Assembly (NCBI RefSeq): GCF_000423605.1
Contig: NZ_AUIH01000025.1
Span: forward strand, 1-64,000
Length of the DNA stretch: 64,000 nt
DNA from: Saccharospirillum impatiens DSM 12546
GTDB taxonomy: Bacteria > Pseudomonadota > Gammaproteobacteria > Pseudomonadales > Natronospirillaceae
Direction of reading: 5' to 3'
The notes beneath the pieces were generated by a model that was not told the DNA's origin, did no database searches, and saw only the letters and a list, made by a program, of their open reading frames with translations. Numbering within the stretch: the first letter of the stretch is position 1; each line of letters opens with the position of its first letter. Both the position numbers and the translations under genes were made by a program. Below, piece by piece: positions 51,682-60,974 of this stretch.

Positions 51682-53199
51682 TTACAAAGTTGGCAAAAAG
51701 GTGCTGATCAGTTCAGGCGATGCACCAAATACTACGTAGCCATAGACCGCCATATAGCCCAGCACCAGCAACGCCAGTAAAATCAGGCTGCGCTTACTGG
51801 CCACTTCGCTCACAGCACTGTTATACAGCGGAATGCTCGTGACCAGTTGCACATGAGCGGGCAATTGCGACTCCATGAAACTGGCTGAGCGCACCCGCGG
51901 ATCGAACAGAACCAGTGCCCCGGTTAACCCCAACGGCAGGAACAGCCCGAGCAATGGACCCAGGGCCGCAAAATGGACCAGCTGCAGACCATCCCAGTTC
52001 ACCGGATAGGAGGGGGGTTCATGGATTTTGTACGTCACGCCCTGGCCTTCGATATCCAATGTCATCGACAAACGGGCATTTTCGCGGGTTTGCAGCATGT
52101 CTTCATAGACACTTTTGGTCACGGAATAGTCACGCGTTAGCTCCTGCAGTCGTGCCTGTTTAGCCGCCACAGTCTCGGCGTTGGCATACTCTGACTCCAG
52201 CAATTCATTCAGGTTATTCAACCGCTGTCGCGCTGCGCTCAAGGTGGCCCGCTCATTACTGATCATTTCTTTCAGGTTGGTCATCGCCGGGTTTTCTACC
52301 CGCTCGACAGCACTGCGACCCGGGTTGTCGATCCGCGCCTGTTCGATCTGGGTGTCCAGAACGCTCATTTGCTCTATCAGGTTAACGATGTCCGGGTGCG
52401 TATCCCGATAGCTCAGTCGAAGTTCAGCCAGTTGCTCTTCGTAGGCTTCCATACGGCGTTCGCGACTGGTGGGCACGATATCCCGCTCGACCGTCAGGAA
52501 TTCCGGCTCACTCAACATCTGGGTTTCGAAGCTTCGCAGCCGTGCTTCGCTGTCCTGCACTGACAAGCGCAGTGTCTGAATTTCGTTTTTGATTCCATTC
52601 ACCCGATTCGTGACGCTTTGCTCGGTGATATCAATGTTCTGGCTGTTGAATTCCTTAAGCCGGTTTTCCGCCACTTCCAACTGGCGCTGGTAGGAAACAA
52701 CCTGAGAGTCAATAAATTCGAAGGCACCCCGGCTCTCTTCCCGCTTCTTACGTGAGGTTTCCTCGATAAATTCCTGAGTAACTGCGCTGACGACCTTGAA
52801 TGACTGGTCTGCATTACTCGACCGGTAGCCGATCTCCACATAATCGCCATTCGCTGTAATACTCAAACCACTGCGCAAACGGGGAATGCTCTCTTCCGGT
52901 TTCTCAAACCCACTGCCGACCGCGACCAGCCGTAAAATACGGTCGGTAAATACAATGTCGCGCGCCTCCTTGGCCCGGTCGATACGGGTTATTTCCGCCT
53001 GACCTTCCAGCAGATTGCCGATGATATTGCTGACGTCCGCATACAGAATCACTTTGGAGGAATACGTCTTGGGCATCATAAAGCCGGCAACCAGCACGAT
53101 CGCTGAGACACTAATAAACAGGGCCGCGATCACGTAGCGGTAGCGCAGGGCTTCCATCTTGAGTGACTGCAATAAATCTTTAATATTACTCGGATCCAT
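51682..53199 (-). CDS. Polysaccharide chain-length determinant (Wzz-like, XrtA system)
   Basis: A 505-residue inner-membrane co-polymerase (TIGR03007-like). N-terminal membrane segment about 23-42, then a periplasmic region with long coiled coils (QRQLEVAENRLKEFNSQNID; ARQRLNNLNELLESEYANAE), a PPSYP motif near 405 and two more membrane segments (about 415-440 and 480-500). It sets chain length, usually together with the tyrosine kinase encoded next. Its ATG overlaps the stop of the export gene (TGATG). Confidence 0.92.
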   Translation of the reverse strand: MDPSNIKDLLQSLKMEALRYRYVIAALFISVSAIVLVAGFMMPKTYSSKVILYADVSNIIGNLLEGQAEITRIDRAKEARDIVFTDRILRLVAVGSGFEKPEESIPRLRSGLSITANGDYVEIGYRSSNADQSFKVVSAVTQEFIEETSRKKREESRGAFEFIDSQVVSYQRQLEVAENRLKEFNSQNIDITEQSVTNRVNGIKNEIQTLRLSVQDSEARLRSFETQMLSEPEFLTVERDIVPTSRERRMEAYEEQLAELRLSYRDTHPDIVNLIEQMSVLDTQIEQARIDNPGRSAVERVENPAMTNLKEMISNERATLSAARQRLNNLNELLESEYANAETVAAKQARLQELTRDYSVTKSVYEDMLQTRENARLSMTLDIEGQGVTYKIHEPPSYPVNWDGLQLVHFAALGPLLGLFLPLGLTGALVLFDPRVRSASFMESQLPAHVQLVTSIPLYNSAVSEVASKRSLILLALLVLGYMAVYGYVVFGASPELISTFLPTL

Positions 53200-53846
53200 C
53201 AGAGCTCTCCCCGAAACACCGATTTCTCAGGCACCGTCAGGATATCGGAGGGTTGCAGTGGGTAATTGGTCCGAATATCCCCTTTGTTTAGAATGTCATC
53301 CAGCCGGACTGGGTATTCAACATAGCCGTCAGGTGTATCCCGGTTCAGGACCGCCCGATTGCCGGCACCAAAAGGGCTGATACCACCCGCCGCCAACACC
53401 AGATCCACCACCGTCATCCCGTCGACGAAGGCAATCGACACCGGTTCATTCACCTGCCCCATCGCCCGCACCCGATATTGGTAGGCGACACTGACCGGGT
53501 TGGTCACAGTGACACTGACTTCGGGTGAAATGATAATGACACCCAGCTCATTTGAAATGGCGGCAGCCAGCTCTTCGGGAGTTTCCCCTTCGGCTTGCAT
53601 GTCCCCCATCAGAGGCATGGTGATCTGTCCGTCAGGTCTGACGATAAGCTCCCGGGTTAACTCCTGATTTCGCCAGACATCGACCCGCAACTGATCACCA
53701 ATACCAATCACATAGGCCTCGCGCTTGTAGGTGATTTCCGGCCCCTGCCCACTGTTCACACCGGATGCAGCGCAGCCGACCAGCATCAGAGCGCAAACCG
53801 CACCAATGGCTATTGCACAGTGTTGCCTAAAGTCTGAAACAGTCAT
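53199..53846 (-). CDS. Polysaccharide export lipoprotein (Wza-like, XrtA system)
   Basis: A 215-residue outer-membrane lipoprotein: lipobox LVGC near residue 25, then a poly_export domain (YVIGIGDQLRVDVWRNQEL, VRPDGQITMPLMGDMQAEG) and an SLBB domain (VRAMGQVNEP, LAAGGISPFG), ending in SDILTVPEKSVF. Matches TIGR03027. It forms part of the export channel with the Wzz-like protein. Start at the ATG overlapping the stop of the sugar transferase, with AAAGGAG 7 bases upstream. Confidence 0.93.
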   Translation of the reverse strand: MTVSDFRQHCAIAIGAVCALMLVGCAASGVNSGQGPEITYKREAYVIGIGDQLRVDVWRNQELTRELIVRPDGQITMPLMGDMQAEGETPEELAAAISNELGVIIISPEVSVTVTNPVSVAYQYRVRAMGQVNEPVSIAFVDGMTVVDLVLAAGGISPFGAGNRAVLNRDTPDGYVEYPVRLDDILNKGDIRTNYPLQPSDILTVPEKSVFRGEL

Positions 53847-55243
53847 CAATGAACTCCTTTGCCCAGCAGAACGACTTCAACCGTCTGAATCATGATCAGT
53901 ATGTCCATGACGAAACTGTGATTTTTGGCGTAATACAAGTCGTACTCAAGTTTGCACCGCGCGTCTTCAACAGACGCACCGTAGGGATAATTCAATTGTG
54001 CCCATCCCATCAAGCCGGGCTTAACCGCGTGTCGATGCGTATAGAAGGGAATGCTGTTTTCGAGATCCACAACGAATTCCGGACGCTCCGGCCGCGGGCC
54101 GACAAAACTCATGTCGCCGCGAATGACGTTGTACAGCTGGGGAATTTCATCCAGCCGGGTGTTGCGAATAAACGCCCCGACCCGGGTTACGCGGGAATCC
54201 TGCGCTTTGGCCCAGACTGCTTTTCCGTCTTTCTCTGCATCCTGGCGCATGCTTCTGACTTTGTAGATTTTGAATGGCTTGCCATGCTGTCCGGTACGAA
54301 TCTGGCTATAAACAAATGGCCGGCCCGACTCAATGTAAACAGCGGCAAACACAAACAGCATGATCGGCGCCAGCACGATGGCCAGCGCAACACTGACCAC
54401 CAAATCGAACAGTCGTTTAACGGCATCCCGGGATTTGGAAGCCTTAAAGCCGTCGGAGAAAATGATCCATGAGGGCTGTAACAAATTCAGGTCGATTCGG
54501 TTGAGTTCACGCTCGTAGAAGGCCTGGGCACTGGAGATCTGAACGCCACCCAGCTTACACCGTATCAGGTCGTCTAACGGGAACTGGGCGCCTTCGGTTC
54601 TTCGACGCTCCTGTGTTGCCACGACGATCTCGGAAATCCGGTTGTTTTTACAAAAGGTAAACAAATCATCGGGGGTCGGCATGCAGGCGCTGGCTGGGAG
54701 GGTTTCATCGGCATTGCCGAGATAGCCCAGGATGCGAACGCCCAGGCTGCGCCGATACCGCTCATACTCACGGTGAATCTGACCGGCCAGTTGCCCGGTA
54801 CCCAGCACCAGAATCCGGCGCGAAAGCTGGTCGGAATCGACCAGGTGCACAAAAGCACGCCGAACCAGCAGCGTGATGCCGGTCGAGATCATCACCGCCC
54901 AGAACAAATTGGAACTGCCCACATCCAGAGCAGGCCAGATCACCGTTACAATCGTCAGCCCCAGGGATCCCAGAAAACAAAAGGCAACCAGTGTTCGGAA
55001 GAACATGGCGGCAAAACCTTCCCGCATCATGGCCAGGTAAACGCCCATCGCAAGCGAGCCCGCACTGAGCAGTGATGCGTATAAAAGAGAAGACCAGAGG
55101 CTGTATGAAACCGGCACCAAATCGAATGCCTGCTGGATCTGACTGAGCACATAAAAACTCAGAAACAGCACAAGAAACTCGAGCAGGCCGAGTGCCAGGT
55201 AGGGAACATGCAGATAATGCTTTCGAATACGGATATACGACAT
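53846..55243 (-). CDS. Initiating undecaprenyl-phosphate sugar phosphotransferase (XrtA system)
   Basis: A 465-residue enzyme of the TIGR03013 type. Four N-terminal membrane segments, a nucleotide-binding-like middle (RILVLGTGQLAGQI), a fifth membrane helix near 275-300, then the transferase domain: IYKVRSMRQDAEKDG, NTRLDEIPQLYNVIRGDMSFVGPRPERPEF, PGLMGWAQLNYPYGASVEDA. It starts the repeat unit by moving a sugar-1-phosphate to undecaprenyl phosphate. Start set at 55243 (AAGGAAG 5 bases upstream). First gene of the export operon that continues to the SGNH hydrolase. Confidence 0.94.
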   Translation of the reverse strand: MSYIRIRKHYLHVPYLALGLLEFLVLFLSFYVLSQIQQAFDLVPVSYSLWSSLLYASLLSAGSLAMGVYLAMMREGFAAMFFRTLVAFCFLGSLGLTIVTVIWPALDVGSSNLFWAVMISTGITLLVRRAFVHLVDSDQLSRRILVLGTGQLAGQIHREYERYRRSLGVRILGYLGNADETLPASACMPTPDDLFTFCKNNRISEIVVATQERRRTEGAQFPLDDLIRCKLGGVQISSAQAFYERELNRIDLNLLQPSWIIFSDGFKASKSRDAVKRLFDLVVSVALAIVLAPIMLFVFAAVYIESGRPFVYSQIRTGQHGKPFKIYKVRSMRQDAEKDGKAVWAKAQDSRVTRVGAFIRNTRLDEIPQLYNVIRGDMSFVGPRPERPEFVVDLENSIPFYTHRHAVKPGLMGWAQLNYPYGASVEDARCKLEYDLYYAKNHSFVMDILIMIQTVEVVLLGKGVH

Positions 55244-55282
55244 GGTAGCTTCCTTGCCCAATAATCTGGAACTATGACCCAA

Positions 55283-55324
55283 GGTGTTAACACCAATGGG
55301 ACAGCCAACTCCGATGGCTATCCC
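55283..55324. promoter_or_regulatory. Two adjacent dyads in the divergent control region
   Basis: A perfect 12-base palindrome GGTGTTAACACC (55283-55294) is followed by GGGACAGCCA (55298-55307), a 7-base loop, and TGGCTATCCC (55315-55324), which pairs with one G-T. Both sit 40-80 bases before the sugar transferase start and face the deacetylase unit on the other side. They could be operator sites or a leader hairpin. Confidence 0.45.
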
Positions 55325-55500
55325 CTATTATGGTGCTCTTTTTCCTTGAAAATCACAAGTCTTGCCCCTGGTAATCCACATGCATTAACCACTAGTGCAT
55401 CTTTCGCACAGAAGCAGTAAACTCGCTTTTCAAAGGATAGCCAACCCAGTGGTATTATTCCAACGACCGATACCCGGGTACGATGTTACAGGATGTAGCC

Positions 55501-56424
55501 ATGCTCGCCGGAACCTCAACAGCCCCCTGCCCAGCAGCAAAAAATGCCATGACCATTGATGTGGAAGACTACTTTCATACGATGGCGCTGGCGGGTGCTG
55601 TTTCCAGGGCTGACTGGCACAACTTGCCTTCCCGCGTCGAAATGAACACAGATCGGTTGCTTGAATTGTTCGACCAGCAACAGGTGCAGGCCACGTTTTT
55701 CATACTCGGCTGGGTTGCGGAACGCTTCCCCAGCCTGGTGCATCGCATTGCGGCCGCTGGCCATGAGATCGGCTGCTATGGCTACCATCATGAATCGGCA
55801 CACGACCAGCTTCCCGCAACCTTCAGGGAAGAAACCCGCCGGGCCAAACACTTGCTTGAAGACCAGACAGGTCAACGGATTGACGGGTATCGCGCGGTTA
55901 ACTGTTCGGTAACCCGCAGCTCTCTCTGGGTGCTTGATGTACTGGCTGAACTCGGGTTCAAATGGGATGCCAGCATTTATCCGATCTATCACGATCAGTA
56001 CGGCTTGCCGGAAACACCGTCAGAGCCATACACCATTATTACCCGATCGGGCCGTAGCTTATCTGAGTTCCCATTTACCACGGCAAATTTTATGGGCTTA
56101 CAAGTGCCGGTTTCCGGCGGTGGGTCTTTTCGTCAACTGCCCTACCCGCTGTTCAAGTATCTGTTCCAATCGGCTGGCCAGAGTGGTCATACGCCCAGAG
56201 TCTTCTATTTGCACCCCTGGGAAATTGACCCGGAACAACCGCACTTCAACGGGCTGAGCCTGGTTTCACGGCTGCGCCATTACCGCCACCTAAAGCCCTG
56301 CTTCAAGAAGTTTAAGCGTCTGCTGAGTGACTTTGATTTTACCACCCTGAGCCAAAGCCTGACTGACCACCGCTGGGCAACCACCTATACCAACCTGGAC
56401 GGCTCGCTCGTTCAGTTGACCTGA
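55501..56424 (+). CDS. XrtA system polysaccharide deacetylase 1
   Basis: A 307-residue NodB-fold enzyme with the exosortase-type signature: TIDVEDYFHTMA near residue 20, TFFILGWVAERFP, GHEIGCYGYHHESAH (metal His), YRAVNCSVTRSSLWVLD, FYLHPWEIDPEQP and the DUF3473 C-terminus. Matches TIGR03006. In most family members the metal motif reads G-C-H-G-Y/S-H-G-H; here the fifth residue differs (CYGYHHE against SHGYSHQ in its paralogue). Start at 55501 with AGGA 7 bases upstream. It should deacetylate the polymer before or during export. Confidence 0.9.
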   Translation: MLAGTSTAPCPAAKNAMTIDVEDYFHTMALAGAVSRADWHNLPSRVEMNTDRLLELFDQQQVQATFFILGWVAERFPSLVHRIAAAGHEIGCYGYHHESAHDQLPATFREETRRAKHLLEDQTGQRIDGYRAVNCSVTRSSLWVLDVLAELGFKWDASIYPIYHDQYGLPETPSEPYTIITRSGRSLSEFPFTTANFMGLQVPVSGGGSFRQLPYPLFKYLFQSAGQSGHTPRVFYLHPWEIDPEQPHFNGLSLVSRLRHYRHLKPCFKKFKRLLSDFDFTTLSQSLTDHRWATTYTNLDGSLVQLT

Positions 56425-56454
56425 CTGACCACTTTACTCTCACAGGATGTGACT

Positions 56455-57795
56455 ATGACCCAGAATCAAACCCGAACCGCTCGCGGTGCATCCGCTACTG
56501 CCGACCAGGAGCCTCACAACCGCCGGATTTCAATCATCGGCCTTGGGTATGTTGGTCTGCCCGTTGCCGTTGCGTTCGGCCATCAGCATGGTTGCGTGGG
56601 TTTCGATGTAAACACTCGCCGCATTCAACAATTGCGGCTCGGTGATGATCATACCGGCGAGGTTGCCCTCGATGATCTGAACCGGGCCGACATTTTGTTT
56701 ACCAGCGACGCCGCAGACCTGCAACGAGCCGACTTTCACATTGTCTGCGTCCCCACGCCGATCAACGACTCCAAGCAACCCGACCTTACGCCCCTGATCA
56801 AAGCATCCGAAACGTTAGGCCCGCACTTAAAACCGGGCGATATAGTGGTCTATGAGTCGACCGTCTATCCGGGCACCACCGAGGAAGACTGCGTACCGGT
56901 TCTCGAACGCCTGTCCGGACTAACCTGCGGCATCGACTTTTTTGTCGGCTACTCGCCCGAGCGGATCAACCCGGGAGATCGTGAACGCACCTTCACCAAT
57001 ATCCTGAAAATCGTGTCTGGCCAAACTCCCGAGATTCTCGACATCGTCGCCCGGGTTTACGAATCCGTGGTGACCGCCGGAGTGCACCGGGCACCGTCGA
57101 TCAAGGTTGCCGAAGCAGCCAAGGTTATCGAAAACACGCAACGCGATCTTAATATAGCGCTGATGAATGAACTGGCCATCATCTTCAACCACATGAACAT
57201 CGACACCACTGAAGTTCTGGAAGCCGCCGGAACCAAATGGAATTTCCTGCCGTTCAAACCCGGCCTGGTCGGTGGGCATTGCATCGGTGTTGACCCCTAT
57301 TATTTGACGCATAAAGCAGAAAAACTCGGGTATCACCCGGATGTTATTTTGGCTGGGCGCCGAATCAATGACGGAATGGGCGAGTTTCTGGCGACTCAGA
57401 TAGTCAAACAGCTGGTTGCCCGAAATCAGCCAGTCAAGGGAGCACGCCTGGGCATTTTCGGCATTACTTTTAAAGAAAATTGCCCCGATATTCGCAACTC
57501 AAAAGTGATTGATGTCATTCGCAGCTTGCGCAGCTGGGATGTAGAGGTCGTGGTCCATGATCCACACGCCGACGAAGCCGACACTTTGCATGAATACGGG
57601 TTGCCGCTGGCAAAAGTTGAAGATCTGCACCAGCTCGACGGCATTGTCATCGCCGTGGCCCACAACGAATATCGGGCGATGACACCGGCTGACCTGCAAA
57701 GCATGCTCGTTCCCGGAGCAGGCGTTTTCGATATTAAATGCATTCTCGATCGGACCCATTGTGCGGCGTTGCAATTGCCGGTCTGGCGCCTGTAA
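56455..57795 (+). CDS. UDP-N-acetyl-hexosamine 6-dehydrogenase (TviB/WbpO-like)
   Basis: A 446-residue NAD-dependent nucleotide-sugar dehydrogenase: Rossmann motif IIGLGYVGLPVA near 25, VCVPTPIND, YESTVYPGTTEE, GYSPERINPGD, AAKVIENTQRDLNIALMNE, and catalytic Cys276 in GLVGGHCIGVDPYY. It oxidises a UDP-HexNAc to the uronic acid, giving an acidic sugar. UDP-GlcNAc from GlmU, or its epimer, is the likely substrate. Start at 56455 with AGGA 7 bases upstream. It lies between the two deacetylases in one operon. Confidence 0.9.
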   Translation: MTQNQTRTARGASATADQEPHNRRISIIGLGYVGLPVAVAFGHQHGCVGFDVNTRRIQQLRLGDDHTGEVALDDLNRADILFTSDAADLQRADFHIVCVPTPINDSKQPDLTPLIKASETLGPHLKPGDIVVYESTVYPGTTEEDCVPVLERLSGLTCGIDFFVGYSPERINPGDRERTFTNILKIVSGQTPEILDIVARVYESVVTAGVHRAPSIKVAEAAKVIENTQRDLNIALMNELAIIFNHMNIDTTEVLEAAGTKWNFLPFKPGLVGGHCIGVDPYYLTHKAEKLGYHPDVILAGRRINDGMGEFLATQIVKQLVARNQPVKGARLGIFGITFKENCPDIRNSKVIDVIRSLRSWDVEVVVHDPHADEADTLHEYGLPLAKVEDLHQLDGIVIAVAHNEYRAMTPADLQSMLVPGAGVFDIKCILDRTHCAALQLPVWRL

Positions 57796-57821
57796 CCGCG
57801 GCCAGCCGCAGGAGAATCGAC

Positions 57822-58739
57822 ATGACTCATGTTAAAAAAATCGACCCGACTCGCGTCGTCCATGCGCTGAGCATTGACGTGGAAGATTACTTTCACGTGG
57901 CGGCACTGGCTAAAGTGGTTAAACCTTCCGACTGGGCTGCCATGCCCTCTCGGGTGGAGGCCAATACCGAGGCATTACTGCAGTTATTCGAGCGAAAAGG
58001 TGTTAAAGCGACGTTTTTCGTACTTGGTTGGGTAGCCGAACGCTACCCGCAGCTGATTCGACAATTGGCTGACCATGGCCATGAAATTGCATCGCACGGT
58101 TACAGCCATCAGCTTATTTACAATCAGACACGCGATGTTTTCACGGAAGAAACCCGCCGCTCCAAGGCCTTGCTTGAAGACATTATTCAACAACCGGTGA
58201 CCGGCTACCGGGCGGCGAGCTATTCAATCACCCAGCGTTCACTCTGGGCGCTGGATGTTTTGACCGAGCTCGGGTTTACCTGGGATTCCAGCATTTTTCC
58301 GATCCGCCACGATAACTACGGAATCCCCGGCTCCCCGCGCGAGCCTTACTTACTCCAAGCTGCCAATGGGCAAACCCTACGCGAGTTTCCATTAACAACG
58401 GCACAGGTTATGGGCGTCTCGATTCCCGCAGCCGGTGGTGGTTATTTTCGACAATTCCCTTATCCTGTATTCCGACAGTTGTTTCGACAAGCAAGCCAGG
58501 GTGACAGTGTTCCCCAGATGTTCTATCTGCACCCCTGGGAGATCGATCCGGACCAACCCCGGTTCGATACCGCCAGCTGGTTTTCACGATTCAGGCACTA
58601 CACGAACCTGGACCGGTGCTATGCTCGACTGGAACGACTGTTGGATGACTTTCAGTTCGATACTGTGTCAAACAGTTACCGGCAGTACCAACCGGATGAT
58701 ACGGTGTTTTATGCGCATGAACTCGGAAGAGCTGTCTGA
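57822..58739 (+). CDS. XrtA system polysaccharide deacetylase 2
   Basis: A 305-residue paralogue of the 55501 protein with the same order of motifs: SIDVEDYFHVAALA, TFFVLGWVAERYPQ, GHEIASHGYSHQLIY, YRAASYSITQRSLWALD, FPIRHDNYGIPG, FYLHPWEIDPDQP. Its metal motif (S-H-G-Y-S-H) is the usual one, so this copy is the more typical enzyme. AGGAG lies 7 bases before ATG 57822. It is followed by the XrtA-associated ATPase gene. Confidence 0.92.
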   Translation: MTHVKKIDPTRVVHALSIDVEDYFHVAALAKVVKPSDWAAMPSRVEANTEALLQLFERKGVKATFFVLGWVAERYPQLIRQLADHGHEIASHGYSHQLIYNQTRDVFTEETRRSKALLEDIIQQPVTGYRAASYSITQRSLWALDVLTELGFTWDSSIFPIRHDNYGIPGSPREPYLLQAANGQTLREFPLTTAQVMGVSIPAAGGGYFRQFPYPVFRQLFRQASQGDSVPQMFYLHPWEIDPDQPRFDTASWFSRFRHYTNLDRCYARLERLLDDFQFDTVSNSYRQYQPDDTVFYAHELGRAV

Positions 58740-58813
58740 CCCGATGACCAGGTCTGTCATCAAACCTAGAACTGTTCGGTGCCCCGCCCGGGCACCCAAC
58801 TGGATGCAATAAC

Positions 58814-59860
58814 ATGTACCTCGAACATTTCCGCCTGCAACGGCACCCCTTTAGGATGGCGCCGGAAGATGACTTCATTTATATGAGTCAGCAGCATTCA
58901 CGCGCGTTCGTGTACATGGATTCAGCCGTCTGGAGTCCGGAAGGGTTTGTCGTGATCAGTGGCGAAATCGGCTCGGGGAAAACCACCTTGCTGAAAAAGC
59001 TGATGCGTGGGCTGAACCAGGACCTGAAACTGTTTCACATTGCCTACACCAATTTGAAATCGGACGATCTGTTTCATCTGATCGTGCGCCAGGCAGGTCT
59101 GCCCTACGACGACAAAAACAAAGTCTCCATGCTGCTGGCGATCAACGATTATTTGCAAAAATTGTCTAACGACGGCATTCCGGTTGTGCTGGCGGTGGAT
59201 GAAGCCCAAAACCTGAGTCGGGAGAATCTGGAAGACATTCGGATGCTGTCGGGTCTTGAAGGCAAAGGCGGGCCGGTAATGCGGGTAATCCTACTGGGTC
59301 AGCCGGAACTGAAAGATGCTATATATAACATTCCGCAGCTCGCTCAACGGGTTAAACTCTTCTTCCACCTTAACGGGCTGAGCGCAAAAGAAACCGGGGA
59401 GTACATTGACCATCGACTGTTTATTGCCGGTTATGAAGGCGACACTCTGTTCAATGCCGATACGGTGCAACAGGTATACGCACTCAGTAAAGGCATCCCC
59501 CGTTTGATCAACAAGTTGTGTGACGGCCTGATGCTGTGCGCCTACTCCGATGACCGAAACCACATCAATGCCGCTGATCTGGTCGAGATACGCCAGGACT
59601 TGATGGGTGAAACCTTCATGGCACACATGGAAGCAGAAGCCGGCGATGAACAAGGAAAAGCCGCAACAGCCACAGGGAGCGGCCCGACAGACGCAGAACA
59701 AACGATGCCCCAGCCCCCTTCAGACCCGGCCGACAATAGCGCATTGGGTCGCATCGCCAGCGCCCTTGAGCGAATTGATGCCAAGCTCGACCGCCTGGTC
59801 AGTCAACAGGATGCACCCCCGAGCAACGTCAAACCTTTGAATCCAAAACGCAGGAGCTGA
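58814..59860 (+). CDS. XrtA/PEP-CTERM system-associated ATPase
   Basis: A 348-residue AAA+ protein: MYLEHFRLQRHPFRMAPEDDF, Walker A GEIGSGKTT near residue 50, Walker B VVLAVDEAQNLS near 128, and LSKGIPRLINKLCDGLML near 220. These are the marks of TIGR03015, related to ExeA/GspA ATPases. The C-terminal 80 residues are low-complexity plus a short predicted coil (ALERIDAKLDRLV). Likely cytosolic, giving energy or control to the export apparatus. Last gene of the plus-strand operon from 55501. Confidence 0.93.
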   Translation: MYLEHFRLQRHPFRMAPEDDFIYMSQQHSRAFVYMDSAVWSPEGFVVISGEIGSGKTTLLKKLMRGLNQDLKLFHIAYTNLKSDDLFHLIVRQAGLPYDDKNKVSMLLAINDYLQKLSNDGIPVVLAVDEAQNLSRENLEDIRMLSGLEGKGGPVMRVILLGQPELKDAIYNIPQLAQRVKLFFHLNGLSAKETGEYIDHRLFIAGYEGDTLFNADTVQQVYALSKGIPRLINKLCDGLMLCAYSDDRNHINAADLVEIRQDLMGETFMAHMEAEAGDEQGKAATATGSGPTDAEQTMPQPPSDPADNSALGRIASALERIDAKLDRLVSQQDAPPSNVKPLNPKRRS

Positions 59861-59919
59861 ATCCGGCTTTTTACCGGGATGGATCAAATCACCCCGTTCC
59901 AAGTACCATAGCGATTAAA

Positions 59920-59941
59920 TGCAGGCCTGGAGAGGCCTGCA
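59920..59941 (-). terminator. Hairpin downstream of hemH between convergent genes
   Basis: TGCAGGCCT-GGAG-AGGCCTGCA: perfect 9-bp stem with a 4-base loop. On the minus strand it is followed by ATTTAAT, a modest T-rich tail after hemH. It could also end transcripts from the ATPase operon arriving on the plus strand. Confidence 0.6.
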
Positions 59942-59963
59942 CCCGCGCAAGCCAGACACCGGT

Positions 59964-60974
59964 TTATGCCCAGCCCTGCAACTCCTGAGTAACGATCGTG
60001 TTCAGCATCTCAATGCTGTCGTCACTCGCGTTCAGACAGGGCAGGACATCGCACACCTCACCGCCAGCTTCCAAAAAGCCATGTCGCGCTTCGATGGCGA
60101 TTTCTTCAAGCGTTTCTACGCAGTCCGATACAAACCCCGGGGTTGCTACCGCGATCCGCTTAATCCCCTCCTCCGGCAGTTTTTCCAGCACCTCGGCGGT
60201 ATAAGGCTGTAGCCATTTGGTGGGCCCCAGTCGTGACTGAAAAGTCACCCGCACTCGCTCTTTCGGCCAGCCCAGACCTTCGCGCAGCAAACGGGCGGTT
60301 TTCTGGCAGTGGCAATAATAGGGGTCACCCTTGTCGAAATAGGCCTGGGGTAAGCCATGAAAAGACAACACCAGTACTTCAGGCTCTTGCTCGAGCGCTG
60401 CCAGTTGTTGCCGGGTTTGGGAAACCAGGGCACCAATGTGAGCCGGATGATCGTGCCAGGGATGCACGACGCGCAGCGTGGGCTGCCAACGCATCTTTTT
60501 CAGGGTGTCAAAGACGGCATCAGTGACCGAGGCCGACGTGGTGGCCGAATACTGCGGGTACAGTGGTAGCACCAACAGGCGGTCGCAACCCTGGGCGACC
60601 AAAGCATTAATGCGTGAGGATATGGAAGGCGTACCATAACGCATAGCCCAGTCGATCACCCATTCCGGGCGCTGTGCTTGCAATCCTTCAGCCTGTTCGC
60701 GGGTGTAACGACGCAATGGGGATTCGTCCGGGTTGGTCAGCCAGATTTTCTGATAGGCCGCCGCCGATTTTTTCGGGCGAAACGTCAGGATAGGGCCGAA
60801 CAGAATGGGCCACCAGATCAGCGGACTGGCTTCAATAATGCGCCGGTCCATCAGGAATTCACGCAGGTAGCGGCGTACGCTAGCGGTATCGGGCGCATCA
60901 GGCGTGCCCAGGTTGACCAGCAAGACGCCGATGCGACCGTGTTTTACGTCTGGATGTTGCTCGGGTTTAGTCAT
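59964..60974 (-). CDS. hemH: Ferrochelatase
   Basis: A 336-residue enzyme that inserts iron into protoporphyrin IX in the last step of heme synthesis. Landmarks: VLLVNLGTPDAPD near 17, LPLYPQYSATT near 137, the metal-site His in LSFHGLPQAYFDKGDPY near 205, FQSRLGPTKWLQPYT, and TPGFVSDCVETLEEI near 290 with the conserved Glu. GGAAGGA lies 5 bases before ATG. A housekeeping gene that marks the end of the polysaccharide locus. Confidence 0.97.
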   Translation of the reverse strand: MTKPEQHPDVKHGRIGVLLVNLGTPDAPDTASVRRYLREFLMDRRIIEASPLIWWPILFGPILTFRPKKSAAAYQKIWLTNPDESPLRRYTREQAEGLQAQRPEWVIDWAMRYGTPSISSRINALVAQGCDRLLVLPLYPQYSATTSASVTDAVFDTLKKMRWQPTLRVVHPWHDHPAHIGALVSQTRQQLAALEQEPEVLVLSFHGLPQAYFDKGDPYYCHCQKTARLLREGLGWPKERVRVTFQSRLGPTKWLQPYTAEVLEKLPEEGIKRIAVATPGFVSDCVETLEEIAIEARHGFLEAGGEVCDVLPCLNASDDSIEMLNTIVTQELQGWA

